NCBI GenBank assembly: GCA_023428295.1
Contig: JAEYYV010000093.1
Location: 1-54,276, forward strand
Reading direction: 5' to 3'
Origin: Pseudomonadota bacterium
GTDB lineage: Bacteria; Myxococcota_A; Polyangia; Haliangiales; Haliangiaceae
Length of the DNA: 54,276 nt
Shown piece after piece: positions 7,662 to 17,300 of the stretch. Every line of letters begins with the position of its first letter. The stretch's first letter is position 1. Below the pieces are notes generated by a model. The model had not been told where the DNA came from and searched no databases. It worked only from the letters and a program-made list of their open reading frames with translations. A program made the position numbers and the translations under genes.

Positions 7662-8336
7662 TCACTCGCGGATGCCGCGGAGCACGATCTCGACGAGCTC
7701 GGGGATCACGACCGACGCGCGGCGCGTGTCACGACCGCGCAGGTGCGCGTAGAGAATCGCGTCGATCGCGCCGATGACCGCCATCGCCGACACGTGCGGA
7801 TCGACGTTGCGGATCAGCTTCTGGTCGCGCGCGATCTCGGTGAGCGTGACGCCGCGCGCGGTGATCTGATCGGCGAACGCGTGGATCGCGGCGCGCGTGC
7901 CGCCCGATGGCGAGCGAGCTTCCTGGAGATAGAGGAGGACGCGCGATGCGTGGCGCGGGATGGCCTGCGAGAGCTCCATGCCGAGCTGCAGGTAGATCGC
8001 GCTGATCTGCGCGGGCTTGGCAGAGCGCAGGGCGGCCTCGCACCGGTCGAGTGCGCCGACCGTGTCGGTGACCATCGGCTCGAGGATGCGAGCGACGAGC
8101 TCGGCCTTGTCCTCGACGTAGCGGTAGAAGCTGCCTTTGGCCATGCCCGCACGGGCGGCGATCTGATCGATGGTGACGGCGGCGGTGCCCTCGGCGAGGA
8201 AGAGGGCCAAGCCTGCTTCGCACAAGCGGTCGAGGTTGACCTTGCGGTTGGTGTCGCGCGTGCCGCCCTCGGGGCCCGGGCGGTGACGGGGCGCTTTGGG
8301 TGGCCGAAGTTTTGGGCTTGTGCGTGGTCGGGCCAC
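7662..8336 (-). CDS. TetR/AcrR-family transcriptional regulator
   Basis: A 224-residue protein with a GTG start. A basic, Pro-rich N-terminus (1-30) precedes the TetR helix-turn-helix at about 33-80 (LFLAEGTAAVTIDQIAARAG, MAKGSFYRYVEDKAELV). The C-terminal ligand domain is helical and not assignable to a ligand. It is divergent from the fatty-acid-hydroxylase-like gene at 8395. A GTGAC-N6-GTCAC palindrome lies inside its own promoter, so it should repress itself and probably the neighbour. Confidence 0.9.
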   Translation of the reverse strand: MARPRTSPKLRPPKAPRHRPGPEGGTRDTNRKVNLDRLCEAGLALFLAEGTAAVTIDQIAARAGMAKGSFYRYVEDKAELVARILEPMVTDTVGALDRCEAALRSAKPAQISAIYLQLGMELSQAIPRHASRVLLYLQEARSPSGGTRAAIHAFADQITARGVTLTEIARDQKLIRNVDPHVSAMAVIGAIDAILYAHLRGRDTRRASVVIPELVEIVLRGIRE

Positions 8337-8342
8337 GGGGTA

Positions 8343-8372
8343 ATAATGTGACTAGTTGGTCACGATTTTCAA
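8343..8372 (-). promoter_or_regulatory. TetR-gene promoter with internal operator
   Basis: Minus strand: TTGAAA (8372-8367), 18-bp spacer, CATTAT (8348-8343), six bases before the GTG at 8336. The spacer region carries the inverted repeat GTGAC-TAGTTG-GTCAC (plus strand 8348-8363), a typical TetR operator size. Binding there would block this promoter and also lies about 32 bp upstream of the divergent gene at 8395. Confidence 0.6.
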
Positions 8373-8394
8373 GAGCGCTTAACGAGAGGTCGCC

Positions 8395-8940
8395 ATGCTT
8401 GGAATTCCCGTCGGTCTGATTGTCGCCAATGCTGCAGAGTGGGCGTTCCACAAGTACGTGGAGCACGGGCTCGCACTCGACAAGAAGAGCTTCTGGTCGT
8501 TTCACTGGTACGAGCACCATCGGAACGCGCGGCGCAACGGCAACCTCGACGCGGACTACAAGGCGCCGCTCCGCAAGTGGAACGGCCAGAGCAAAGAGGT
8601 GTTCGCGTTGACGGTGGCCGGTGTGGCGCTGTTGCCGCTCGCGCCCGTCGCGCCGTTCTTTGTCGGGACGATGATCTACTCGGGCATCAACTACTATCGC
8701 GTGCACAAGAAGTCGCATCTCGATCCCGCGTGGGCGCGCGAGCATCTGCCGTGGCACTACGATCACCACATGGGGCCGAACCAGCACGCGAACTGGTGCG
8801 TGACGAAGCCGTGGTTCGATCACCTGATGGGAACGCGCGAGCCGTACGTCGGCACCGAGCGCGAGAAGCGTGACATCGAGAAGCGCGAGCGACGCGCAGC
8901 GGCGGCGGCCGTCGCGGAGCCGGTCGCGGTTCCCGCGTGA
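8395..8940 (+). CDS. Fatty acid hydroxylase/sterol desaturase superfamily membrane protein
   Basis: A 181-residue protein with the histidine boxes of membrane di-iron hydroxylases: HKYVEH (at about 18), HWYEHHRNARRNG (about 39-51) and a late cluster HKKSHLDP / WHYDHHMGPNQHANW (about 104-132). A hydrophobic pair of helices lies between boxes (about 64-95). The C-terminal 25 residues are charged and Ala-rich. Known: the superfamily hydroxylates or desaturates lipids using O2; the substrate cannot be told. GAGAGGT precedes the ATG. The divergent TetR regulator and its operator suggest lipid- or drug-responsive control. Confidence 0.8.
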   Translation: MLGIPVGLIVANAAEWAFHKYVEHGLALDKKSFWSFHWYEHHRNARRNGNLDADYKAPLRKWNGQSKEVFALTVAGVALLPLAPVAPFFVGTMIYSGINYYRVHKKSHLDPAWAREHLPWHYDHHMGPNQHANWCVTKPWFDHLMGTREPYVGTEREKRDIEKRERRAAAAAVAEPVAVPA

Positions 8941-9029
8941 ACCAGATCGTGGTGATCGCGCTGGTACCCCGAGCGCGTCATCGACGTGACGAGCGCGCGC
9001 GGCGTGGAAGAAGGCCGTAGAATGCGCGG

Positions 9030-10772
9030 ATGACGCGCGCACCGATCGCCGACCGTCTCGCGCGACTCGGCGTGCGCCGCCTGTTGCTCGCCATCCACGA
9101 CGTCTCGTTTCCGTCGGATCCCGACGAGGACATCGGACGCGGCTCGCCAGCAACTGCCGCCGCCGCGCGCCTGTTCGCGTACGCGAAGTCGCTCGGGTTC
9201 ACGGGCATCCAGCTCGGGCCGCAAGGGCAGACGTCGCGCTCCAATCCATCGCCGTACGACAGCACGATCTTCGGCCGGCACGTCGGCAACATCGGGATCG
9301 CCTCGCTACGGGCAGGCGGCGCGTTCGAGGGGCTCGTCGATTTCGCGCACGTCACCGCACGCGCGAGCGATGCCCGCGCACACCACCGCGAAGCGTTCGA
9401 CACGATGCACGCGCTCGTGGACGCCGCGTGGCGCGCACATCGCGCGGGCGCACGGGCGGATCTGACACCGCAGCTCGCTGCGTTTCGCACGGCGAACGCG
9501 GCGTGGCTCGAGCGAGAAGCGCTGTATCTCGCGATCTGTGCGCAGCACGGCGGACATGGCTTTCGCAGCTGGCCCGACGCGGTTCGCGATCTGTGGCTCC
9601 GCGGCGATCGGTCGCGCACCGACGCGCTCGTCGCGGCGCATGCTGATGTGATCGATCGCCACGCGTTCGGTCAGTTCCTCGTGCACCAGGAGCATCGACG
9701 CGTGCGCCAACAGGCGGCGCGCGTCGGGCTCGCGCTGTACGGTGACCTGCAGGTCGGCTACGCGGATGCGGACGCGTGGGCCTACGCGCCCGTGTTTCGA
9801 CGCGACTACGTGATGGGTGCGCCGCCGAGCCGCACGAACCCCGAGGGACAGCCGTGGGGCTATCCCGTGCTGGATCCCGCGCAGTACGACGGCGCCGCGA
9901 AGGCACTCGTACTCGCGCGCGCGGAGAAAGCGTTCGCCGAGTACGACAGCCTGCGCATCGATCACCCGCACGGCCTCATCTGCCCGTGGGTCTATCGCGC
10001 GGACGACCCGGATCCCACGTGCGCGGTGCGTGCAGGCGCTCGCTTGTTCGAGTCGCCCGATCTCGAGGACCACCCTGCCCTCGCACCGTTGTCGATCGCA
10101 CGCGCCGTGCAGATCGATCGATCGCAGCCGCGCTACGCCGATCGCTGGGTGCGCCTGCTCGACGCCGACCAGATCGATCGCTATGCCGCGCTGTTCGACG
10201 CACTCGTCGCGAGCGCGCGCGCGAACGGTCGCGAAGCGAGTGACCTCTCGTGCGAAGTGCTCAGCACGATGCCGACGCCCCTCGAGGCGGTGCTCGCGCG
10301 CTACGACCTCGGCCGCTGGCGCATCACGCAGAAGGCGAACCTCGCGGATCCCGACGACGTGTATCTCGCCGACAACGCGATGCGACAGGACTGGGTGATG
10401 CTCGGCAATCACGACACCGCGCCGATCTTCGCGCTCCTTCACGAGTGGGTGCCGGCGAAGCGCGAGCAATGGGCGCGTCACCTCGTCCAGCGACTGCGGC
10501 TCCCGAGGCCAGAGCGACTGACGAGCGATGGATACTTCGCGAGCGCGATGCTCGCCGAGCTGCTGCTGTCGCGCGCCGAGAACGTCTCGATCTTCTTCGC
10601 GGACCTGTTCGGTATCGCCGAGCGCTTCAACGTGCCCGGGCTCGTCGACGACGCGAACTGGTCGCTGCGCTTGCCAGCGAGCTGGCAGGACGCGCGCGCG
10701 GACAAGCTCGCACGTGGCCAGGCGCTCGATCTCGAGCTCGCCGCCGACCTCGCGCTCGCCGCGATCAACTGA
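9030..10772 (+). CDS. malQ: 4-alpha-glucanotransferase (amylomaltase, GH77)
   Basis: A 580-residue protein. GH77 enzymes transfer alpha-1,4-glucan chains between maltooligosaccharides. Visible: FTGIQLGPQGQTSRSNPSPYDS (about 57-78, substrate-site segment), YGDLQVGYADADAW (about 239-252), SLRIDHPHGL (about 307-316) with the nucleophile Asp, CEVLSTMPTP (about 407-416) with the acid/base Glu, and LGNHDTAP (about 457-464) with the third Asp. The active-site order is complete, so the enzyme should work. TAGAAT ends six bases before the ATG (9018-9023) and no Shine-Dalgarno sequence is present. Its end overlaps the convergent HAD gene by eight bases. It fits the nearby GlgE-TreS-GlgB glucan pathway. 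Confidence 0.9.
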   Translation: MTRAPIADRLARLGVRRLLLAIHDVSFPSDPDEDIGRGSPATAAAARLFAYAKSLGFTGIQLGPQGQTSRSNPSPYDSTIFGRHVGNIGIASLRAGGAFEGLVDFAHVTARASDARAHHREAFDTMHALVDAAWRAHRAGARADLTPQLAAFRTANAAWLEREALYLAICAQHGGHGFRSWPDAVRDLWLRGDRSRTDALVAAHADVIDRHAFGQFLVHQEHRRVRQQAARVGLALYGDLQVGYADADAWAYAPVFRRDYVMGAPPSRTNPEGQPWGYPVLDPAQYDGAAKALVLARAEKAFAEYDSLRIDHPHGLICPWVYRADDPDPTCAVRAGARLFESPDLEDHPALAPLSIARAVQIDRSQPRYADRWVRLLDADQIDRYAALFDALVASARANGREASDLSCEVLSTMPTPLEAVLARYDLGRWRITQKANLADPDDVYLADNAMRQDWVMLGNHDTAPIFALLHEWVPAKREQWARHLVQRLRLPRPERLTSDGYFASAMLAELLLSRAENVSIFFADLFGIAERFNVPGLVDDANWSLRLPASWQDARADKLARGQALDLELAADLALAAIN

Positions 10773-11409
10773 GCTTCTGCGCGAGCTCTGCCGGCCCCGC
10801 GAACACGGCCGTGCAGCCGACGAGATCCTTTGCGGTCCAACCGCTCGTCGTGAACCCGATGCACGCGACGTTCGCTCCGCGCGCAGCGAGAACGTCGTAC
10901 GGCGTGTCACCGACCATCACCGTGCTCGCGGGATCGGCGCCCAACGTGCGCAGCGCCGCTTCGACGACCTCGGGATCCGGTTTGGACTCGTCGACATCAC
11001 TCGACGTGGTCCGCAGACCGACGAGGTCGGCGATGCCGCCCGCAGCGAGCAGCGGCTCGAGCTCGCGATTCTTCGCTGCCGTGGCGATCGCGAACGGAGT
11101 GCCGCGATCGCGGAGCGCGAGGAGCAACTCGCGTGCGCCCGGCAGCGGACGTACGCGCGAGAGGTACGTCTCGAGGAACAACCGGCCGCGCTCCTCGCCG
11201 ATCGCCTTGTTGCGTTTGTCGTCGCGCGCGATGCCGGCGAGCTCCTCGATCAAGCGATCACCGCCCATGCCGATGTACGGGCGGACACGCGATGGTTCGA
11301 TCGGATAGCCGTGCGCGGTGAGCACCTCGGCCCACGCGGCGGCATGCGCGTCGGTGCTATCGACGAGCGTGCCGTCGACATCGAGCAAGTAACTCTGGAA
11401 CTCGAGCAT
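10765..11409 (-). CDS. HAD-superfamily (subfamily IA) phosphatase/phosphomutase
   Basis: A 214-residue protein. Motif I is LLDVDGTLVDST (8-19, catalytic Asp residues in DVDGT), a helical cap follows (HAAAWAEVL, GMGGDRLIEEL), motif II is the Thr/Ser of AIATAAKN, the Lys is in SKPDPEV, and motif III is VMVGDTPYDVLAA. This is the phosphoglycolate phosphatase / beta-phosphoglucomutase type; GMGGDRLI and placement next to malQ would suit a sugar phosphate, but the substrate is not decided. The start at 11409 (MLEFQSY) was chosen because the upstream extension lies over the neighbouring gene and lacks similarity. The end overlaps malQ. Confidence 0.85.
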   Translation of the reverse strand: MLEFQSYLLDVDGTLVDSTDAHAAAWAEVLTAHGYPIEPSRVRPYIGMGGDRLIEELAGIARDDKRNKAIGEERGRLFLETYLSRVRPLPGARELLLALRDRGTPFAIATAAKNRELEPLLAAGGIADLVGLRTTSSDVDESKPDPEVVEAALRTLGADPASTVMVGDTPYDVLAARGANVACIGFTTSGWTAKDLVGCTAVFAGPAELAQKLS

Positions 11410-11495
11410 CGAGACAAGCGTGAACGATTCGCCGCAGAGCGCGACCGAGGTGCGCGTGAGAGTGGTCTGGTACACGCGGTGCACGTCGCGATTCC

Positions 11496-12461
11496 ATGCG
11501 CGTCGGTTACCATTGCTCGCACGAGCAACACGCTCCGAGCCGATTGCTCGCGAACGCGATCGCCGCCGGCCACACCGGGTTCGCCCATGCGATGTGCTCC
11601 GATCACTTCGCTCCCTGGAGTGAGCGCGAGGGTCAAGGACACGCGGGCTTCGCGTGGTCATGGCTCGGCGCCGCGTTGCAGGCGACCTCACTGTCGTTTG
11701 GCACGGTCACCGCGCCCGGTCAGCGCTATTACCCCGCCGTTCTCGCACAGGCGATCGCCACGCTCGGCGAGATGTATCCCGGCCGGTTCTGGGTCGCGCT
11801 CGGCACGGGAGAAGCGTTGAACGAGCACATCACCGGCGACGAGTGGCCGTCGAGGATCGCGCGGCGCGAGCGCCTGAGCGAAAGTGTCACGGTCATGCGC
11901 GCACTGTTGCGCGGTGAAACCGTCACGCACGAAGGACGCGTCCGCGTGCACGAGGCCAAGGTGTGGTCGCGACCGGCCCAGATGCCGGCGCTGTTCGGTG
12001 CCGCGCTCTCGGTCGACACCGCTCGCTGGGTGGGCTCGTGGGCGGACGGACTCATCACGGTCGCCGCGAACAGCCAGGCGCTGCGCGAGATGATCACTGC
12101 GTTTCGCGGGGGAGGTGGCGAAGGAAAACCCGTGTTCGTGCAAGCCGCGATCGCACACGCGCGAACCGAGAGCGACGCCGAGCACATCGCCCGCGCGTGG
12201 GCCTACTCCGGACTCGAGGACACCGCGTTCAAGTCGGACGTGGCGCGCGTGGCGTTCTTCGACGCGGCGAGCGCGCACCTTCCCGTCGAGAAGCTGCGCG
12301 AAGCGATCCAGATCTCCGCGAGCCCGAGCGCGCATGTCGATTGGATCGGCGAGCAGCTCGCGTGCGGCGCGGACCGCGTGTACGTGCATCACGTGGGCTG
12401 GCGCGAAGGCGATCAGCGCCGGTTCCTCGACGAGCTCGCGCCGCAGCTGCTCAGCGTTTGA
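11496..12461 (+). CDS. LLM-class flavin-dependent oxidoreductase
   Basis: A 321-residue luciferase-like (bacterial luciferase / F420 reductase fold) protein: MRVGYHCSHEQHAPSRLL at the start, then MCSDHFAPW (33-41), a central strand GTVTAPGQRYYPAVLAQAIATL, and YPGRFWVALGTGEALNEH (about 94-111). It matches the group of LLM proteins found beside trehalose and glucan genes and thought to use FMN rather than F420; the reaction is unknown. It is convergent with glgB and overlaps it by 11 bases, so co-regulation is not implied. No Shine-Dalgarno sequence is evident before the ATG. Confidence 0.82.
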   Translation: MRVGYHCSHEQHAPSRLLANAIAAGHTGFAHAMCSDHFAPWSEREGQGHAGFAWSWLGAALQATSLSFGTVTAPGQRYYPAVLAQAIATLGEMYPGRFWVALGTGEALNEHITGDEWPSRIARRERLSESVTVMRALLRGETVTHEGRVRVHEAKVWSRPAQMPALFGAALSVDTARWVGSWADGLITVAANSQALREMITAFRGGGGEGKPVFVQAAIAHARTESDAEHIARAWAYSGLEDTAFKSDVARVAFFDAASAHLPVEKLREAIQISASPSAHVDWIGEQLACGADRVYVHHVGWREGDQRRFLDELAPQLLSV

Positions 12462-14325
12462 ACATCACGGCGCCGAGCGGAGGCAACGTCACGTTGAGCG
12501 AGAGCCCACGTCCGTGCGCGCGCACCGGCGTTGTCTCCGCCACGCCGAAGTTGCCCTGCCCGCTCCCACCGAGCTCGATCGCATCCGTGTTGAGGATCTC
12601 GCGCCACGGTCCCGGCGCGGGGACTCCCACGCGATAGTTGTGCCGCGGAACCGGCGTGAAGTTCATCGCGCAGACGATGCGCTCCCCACCGCGCGAGATG
12701 CGCTCGTACACGAGCACCGATCGCTCGGAGTCGTTGGGCTCGAGCCAGTGATAGCCGCCTGGCTCTGCATCGAGCTCGTGCAGCGCACGCTCGCTCCGAT
12801 ACAGATGATTCAGCGTTCCGACGAGCAGGTGAATCTGTCGATGCGCGGGATCCTCGAGGAGATGCCAGTCGAGGCTGTCGTCGTGGTTCCACTCGCGCTC
12901 TTGTGCGATCTCGCTGCCCATGAACAACAGCTTCTTGCCCGGCAGGCTGTACATGTACGCGAGCAAGAGGCGCAGCGACGCGAACTGTTGCCATCGATCG
13001 CCCGGCATCTTGCGCAGAAGCGAGCCTTTGCCGTGAACGACCTCGTCGTGCGACAGCGGCAACACGAAGTGCTCCGCCCACGCGTACAGGCCGCGCATGG
13101 TGAGCAGGTTGTGATGGAACTTTCGATGCACGGGGTCCTCTGCGAAGTACGCCAGCGTGTCGTGCATCCAGCCCATGTCCCACTTGAACGTGAAGCCGAG
13201 ACCACCGTCCTTGGAATCACGCGTCACGCCGGGCCACGCCGTGGACTCCTCGGCCACCGTGATCGTGCCCGGCTGCTCGCGCGCGATCGCCGTGTTCAAG
13301 CGCTGGAGAAGCTCGACAGCCTCGAAGTACTCGTTGCCACCGCGCGCGTTGGGAATCCACTGCCCCGGACCGCGGCTGTAATCGCGATACAGCATCGACG
13401 CGACCCCATCCACGCGCAGCCCGTCGACGTGAAACGTCTCGAGCCAGTACAGGGCGCTCGAGAGCAGGAAGCTGCGAACCTCTTGTCGACCGAAATCGAA
13501 GACCGCGGTGTTCCACTCGGGATGGAATCCGAGGCGCGGATCGGGGTGTTCGAACACGGCCTTGCCGTCGAAGTTGGCGAGGCCGTGCGCGTCCGTCGGA
13601 AAGTGCGCTGGTACCCAATCGAGGATCACCGCGATGTTCGCGCGGTGCAGCGCATCCACGAGCGCCATCAGATCCTCGGGCGTTCCATAGCGCGCCGTCG
13701 CTGCGAAGTAGCCGGTGGTCTCGTAGCCCCACGAGCCAAAGAACGGATGCTCCGTGAGCGGCATGAGCTCGACGTGTGTGAAGCCGAGCTCCGTCACGTA
13801 CTCGACGAGCTCGGGCGCGATCTCGCGATACGTGAGCGATCGATTCCCCTCCTCGGGCACGCGCATCCACGAGCCGAGGTGCACTTCGTAGATCGCGATC
13901 GGCGCGTCGAGCCGCGAGCGCGCGGCGCGCTCTGCCATCCATGCCCCATCGCCCCACGCATGCTCGGCCGTCCACACGACGGACGCCGTGTTCGGTTCTC
14001 GCTCGTGACGGATCGCGAACGGATCCGCCTTGAGCACCTCACCACCATCGGGCGTGCGGATCGCGTACTTGTACAGCGCGCCACGCTGCACGCCGGGGAC
14101 GTCGGCGGTCCACACGCCGTTCGTGTCCGGCAACGCGCGCATCGGCGTCGCACCCGACTGCCACTGGTTGAAATCGCCGATCACGCTGACCGCCGTCGCG
14201 TGAGGAGCCCACACGGTGAACCGTACGCCACCGGCGATCGCGTGCGCTCCGAGCTTGTCGAACAGCCTCGGGTGCGTGCCCTCGCGCATGAGGTGCGCGT
14301 CGAGCTCGCCGAACGGCGCGCTCAT
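12451..14325 (-). CDS. glgB: 1,4-alpha-glucan branching enzyme GlgB
   Basis: A 624-residue protein that adds alpha-1,6 branches to glucan. Residues 20-110 are the CBM48 domain (FTVWAPHATAVSVIGDFNQW). The GH13 core follows with region I DWVPAHFP (236-243), region II GLRVDGVAS (302-310, nucleophile Asp306), region III VAEEST (357-362) and region IV LSHDEVVHG (424-432, Asp427). The C-terminal beta domain ends in LPPLGAVMFKR. The start overlaps the stop of the treS-mak gene as ATGA (14322-14325), so translation is coupled. In the GlgE pathway GlgB branches the chain that GlgE extends. It is shorter than E. coli GlgB because it lacks the long N-terminal extension. Confidence 0.95.
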   Translation of the reverse strand: MSAPFGELDAHLMREGTHPRLFDKLGAHAIAGGVRFTVWAPHATAVSVIGDFNQWQSGATPMRALPDTNGVWTADVPGVQRGALYKYAIRTPDGGEVLKADPFAIRHEREPNTASVVWTAEHAWGDGAWMAERAARSRLDAPIAIYEVHLGSWMRVPEEGNRSLTYREIAPELVEYVTELGFTHVELMPLTEHPFFGSWGYETTGYFAATARYGTPEDLMALVDALHRANIAVILDWVPAHFPTDAHGLANFDGKAVFEHPDPRLGFHPEWNTAVFDFGRQEVRSFLLSSALYWLETFHVDGLRVDGVASMLYRDYSRGPGQWIPNARGGNEYFEAVELLQRLNTAIAREQPGTITVAEESTAWPGVTRDSKDGGLGFTFKWDMGWMHDTLAYFAEDPVHRKFHHNLLTMRGLYAWAEHFVLPLSHDEVVHGKGSLLRKMPGDRWQQFASLRLLLAYMYSLPGKKLLFMGSEIAQEREWNHDDSLDWHLLEDPAHRQIHLLVGTLNHLYRSERALHELDAEPGGYHWLEPNDSERSVLVYERISRGGERIVCAMNFTPVPRHNYRVGVPAPGPWREILNTDAIELGGSGQGNFGVAETTPVRAHGRGLSLNVTLPPLGAVMFKR

Positions 14326-17300
14326 GCAACGACCGCCATGAGCTCGAGGAGACCGCGCATCGGGATCTCGACCCATTCGGGACGGTTGTTGATCTCGTAT
14401 CCGATCTCGTACACGCACTTCTCGAGGAGGAAGAACTCGAGGAGCAACGCGAGATCGGAGTCGCTGCGCGGGACGAGGCGCGTGCCCTGCGCCCTCTCGA
14501 GGTAACCGCCGAGGTAGGCAGCGGTGACCCATCGCGCCCAGGCATGTGCCCACACGTCGAGACGCGGAATGTCGTCGGCGCGCTGACCGTTGCGCAACCC
14601 CTCGGCGCTCGCGTAGCGCAGCGAGCGCAACATGCCGGCGACATCGCGCAGCGGGTTCCGCTTCACGCGGCGCTGCGACAGCGGACGCCCCGGCTCTCCT
14701 TCGAAGTCGATGATCTTGAAGTCGTCACCAGTCCACAGCACCTGCGCGAGGTGAAAGTCGCCGTGCGCGCGGATGCGAATCGCGTCGAGACGCCGCTTGG
14801 CGATTCGCGCGAACACGCGATCCAGATCGCCCTCGCGCGAGAGCACCTCCTCGGAGAGTGCTCGCTGCTCGGGTGTCATGTCTCGCAAGCGACTGCGCAC
14901 GAGATCGAACGTGCGCGCCGTGTGTGCGATCGCGGAGCCGTACATCGACTGCTGGTGCATGATGTCGTACTGGTCCGGCGCGAACAGCGGATCCTCGGCG
15001 GGCGCGTTCGCCAACCTCTCGTGGAGCTCCGCCGTGCGCGCGCCGAGCAAGCGAATACGATCCAGGAACGGACCGATCCAATCGACGACCACGTCGGAGA
15101 CAGGACGACGCGCACGCTCGATCAGCGATCCCGGCTCCTCGGGCGGAGAGTCCGGCCGCTTCGGATCCGAGAGCACGCGATCGAAGAACCGGCTCAGCGA
15201 GTCCAGCGCGAGCTGCCATGCATCGCCCTGGTTCGGAACGAACTCGAACAGAGTCCCGAGCGTGCTCGGCTCCTTTCCTGCCTGCGAGTACTCGAGGACA
15301 CCCGCGATGCGCGGCACGCCCGTGTACGTCGGATCGTGCGTGGTGAGGTAACGCGACATCTCGAGCTCCAGGTTGGGGCCCGCCTCGATGATGCGGAACA
15401 GCTTCAGCATGAAGCGATCGCCGTACACGACGCCACTGTTGCTCTGATCGGCCGCAGCGAGGCGCGGGACCAGTGCCTGCGCCTCGACGTCGTGCAGCGC
15501 TGCGAACGCGTCGCCGGTCAGGCGACCGTGCGCACCCGTGCCGCGGAAGCCGCCCATCATCGCCTTCAGCAGCTTCGCGTTGAACGCCTCGGCGCACAAC
15601 GCGTCGTACAGGACACCACCGACAGCGCCACGTCCCGGAGCATCGGCGATCTCGACGCGCGCGATGACGAGCGACGGCACCCGCAGCGTCTCCGCGGGAT
15701 CCGAGTCCTCGGCGAACGCGAGCGGAACCACGTAGGTCTCCGCCGGGCCATGGTCGTACTCGACGTGCAGGAGCACGATCGCGAAGCGATGCGGCCCCTC
15801 GAAAGAGATCACGTCGTCGATCGAGACGTGCTTGCGCTTGCGCGCTTTTCCGCGGAACCACCGCCGCTGCATCGCATACGCGAGCAGGACGCGCGAGAGC
15901 TCCTTGCGGCGCGCAGGCGCGAGGATGTCGTTCCAGCTCGCCGTTGCCTGCAGCGTGGGCCGCTCGACAATGGTGTCGCTCTGCTGCCCGCGAACGAGCT
16001 GCAGCCAATAGAAGTCGTGCGGTCCGAGCGAGATGAAGTACGGCGCCTCGGTGATCTCGGGGAACGTCATGCGCCCGAAGATCTCCATCGGCACCGCGCC
16101 CTTGAGCTGCTCGAGGTTGAGGCGGGCGCACTGGACGAAGCGCGACAGGTTGGCGACGACGAGGATCGCTTCCCCTTCGTACTCGCGAACGAATGCGAGC
16201 ACACGCGCGTTGTCGCCCGTCATGAACTCGATGCTTCCGCGACCGAACAACCGGTGCTCTTTGCGCTTGGCGATCAGTCGCTTCATCCACCACAGAAGCG
16301 ACGAGGTGTTGCTCTGCTGCGCTTCGACGTTGATCGCCTCGTAGTGATACTCGGGATCGATGATCGTCGGCAGGTATAGCTTCTGCGGGTTCGCGCGAGA
16401 GAAGCCACCGTTGCGATCACTCGACCACTGCATCGGCGTGCGAACACCGTCGCGATCGCCGAGGTATACGTTGTCGCCCATGCCGATCTCGTCGCCGTAA
16501 TAGAGGACGGGCGTGCCGGGCAGTGACACGAGCAGCGCGTTCATCAGCTCGATCTTGCGCCGCACGCCGAGGAGCGGCGCGAGCCTCCGGCGAATACCGA
16601 GGTTGATGCGCGCCGCGCGCTCCGCCGCGTATCCGCGATACATCGTGTCGCGATCGTCCTCGGTGACCATCTCCAGCGTGAGCTCGTCGTGGTTGCGAAG
16701 GAACGTCGCCCACTGACACGTGTCGGGGATGTGCGGCGTTCGCTTGAGGATGTTGACGATCGGAAAGCTGTCCTCGGTCTCGAGCGCCATGAACATCCGC
16801 GGCATCAGCGGGAAGTGAAAGTTCATGTGGCACTCGTCGCCCTCGCCGAAGTACGCGGCGGCATCGGCGGGCCACTGGTTGGCCTCGGCGAGGAGCATGC
16901 GGTTCTTGAACTTGCTGTCGATATACGCGCGCAGCTTCTTCAAGAAGTCGTGGGTCTCGGGGAGGTTCTCGCAGCTCGTTCCCTCGCGTTCGTAGAGATA
17001 CGGAACCGCGTCGAGCCGCACCCCATCGACGCCCATCTCCATCCAGAAGTCGATCACCCGGAACAGCGCGTCGTGCACCGCCGGATTGTCGAAGTTGAGA
17101 TCGGGCTGATGCGAATAGAAGCGGTGCCAGTAGTACGCCTTTGCGACCGGATCCCACGCCCAGTTCGAGGTCTCGTAGTCCTTGAAGATGATGCGCGTGT
17201 CCTCGTAGCGCCCCGGCGTGTCACTCCACACGTAGAAGTCGCGCTGCGGGCTCCCCGGTGGAGCGCGACGCGCGGCCTGGAACCACGGGTGCTCCGACGA

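Noticed and set aside
12115..14505. 796-residue plus frame opposite glgB
   Set aside because: Shadow of glgB and treS; no recognisable domain.
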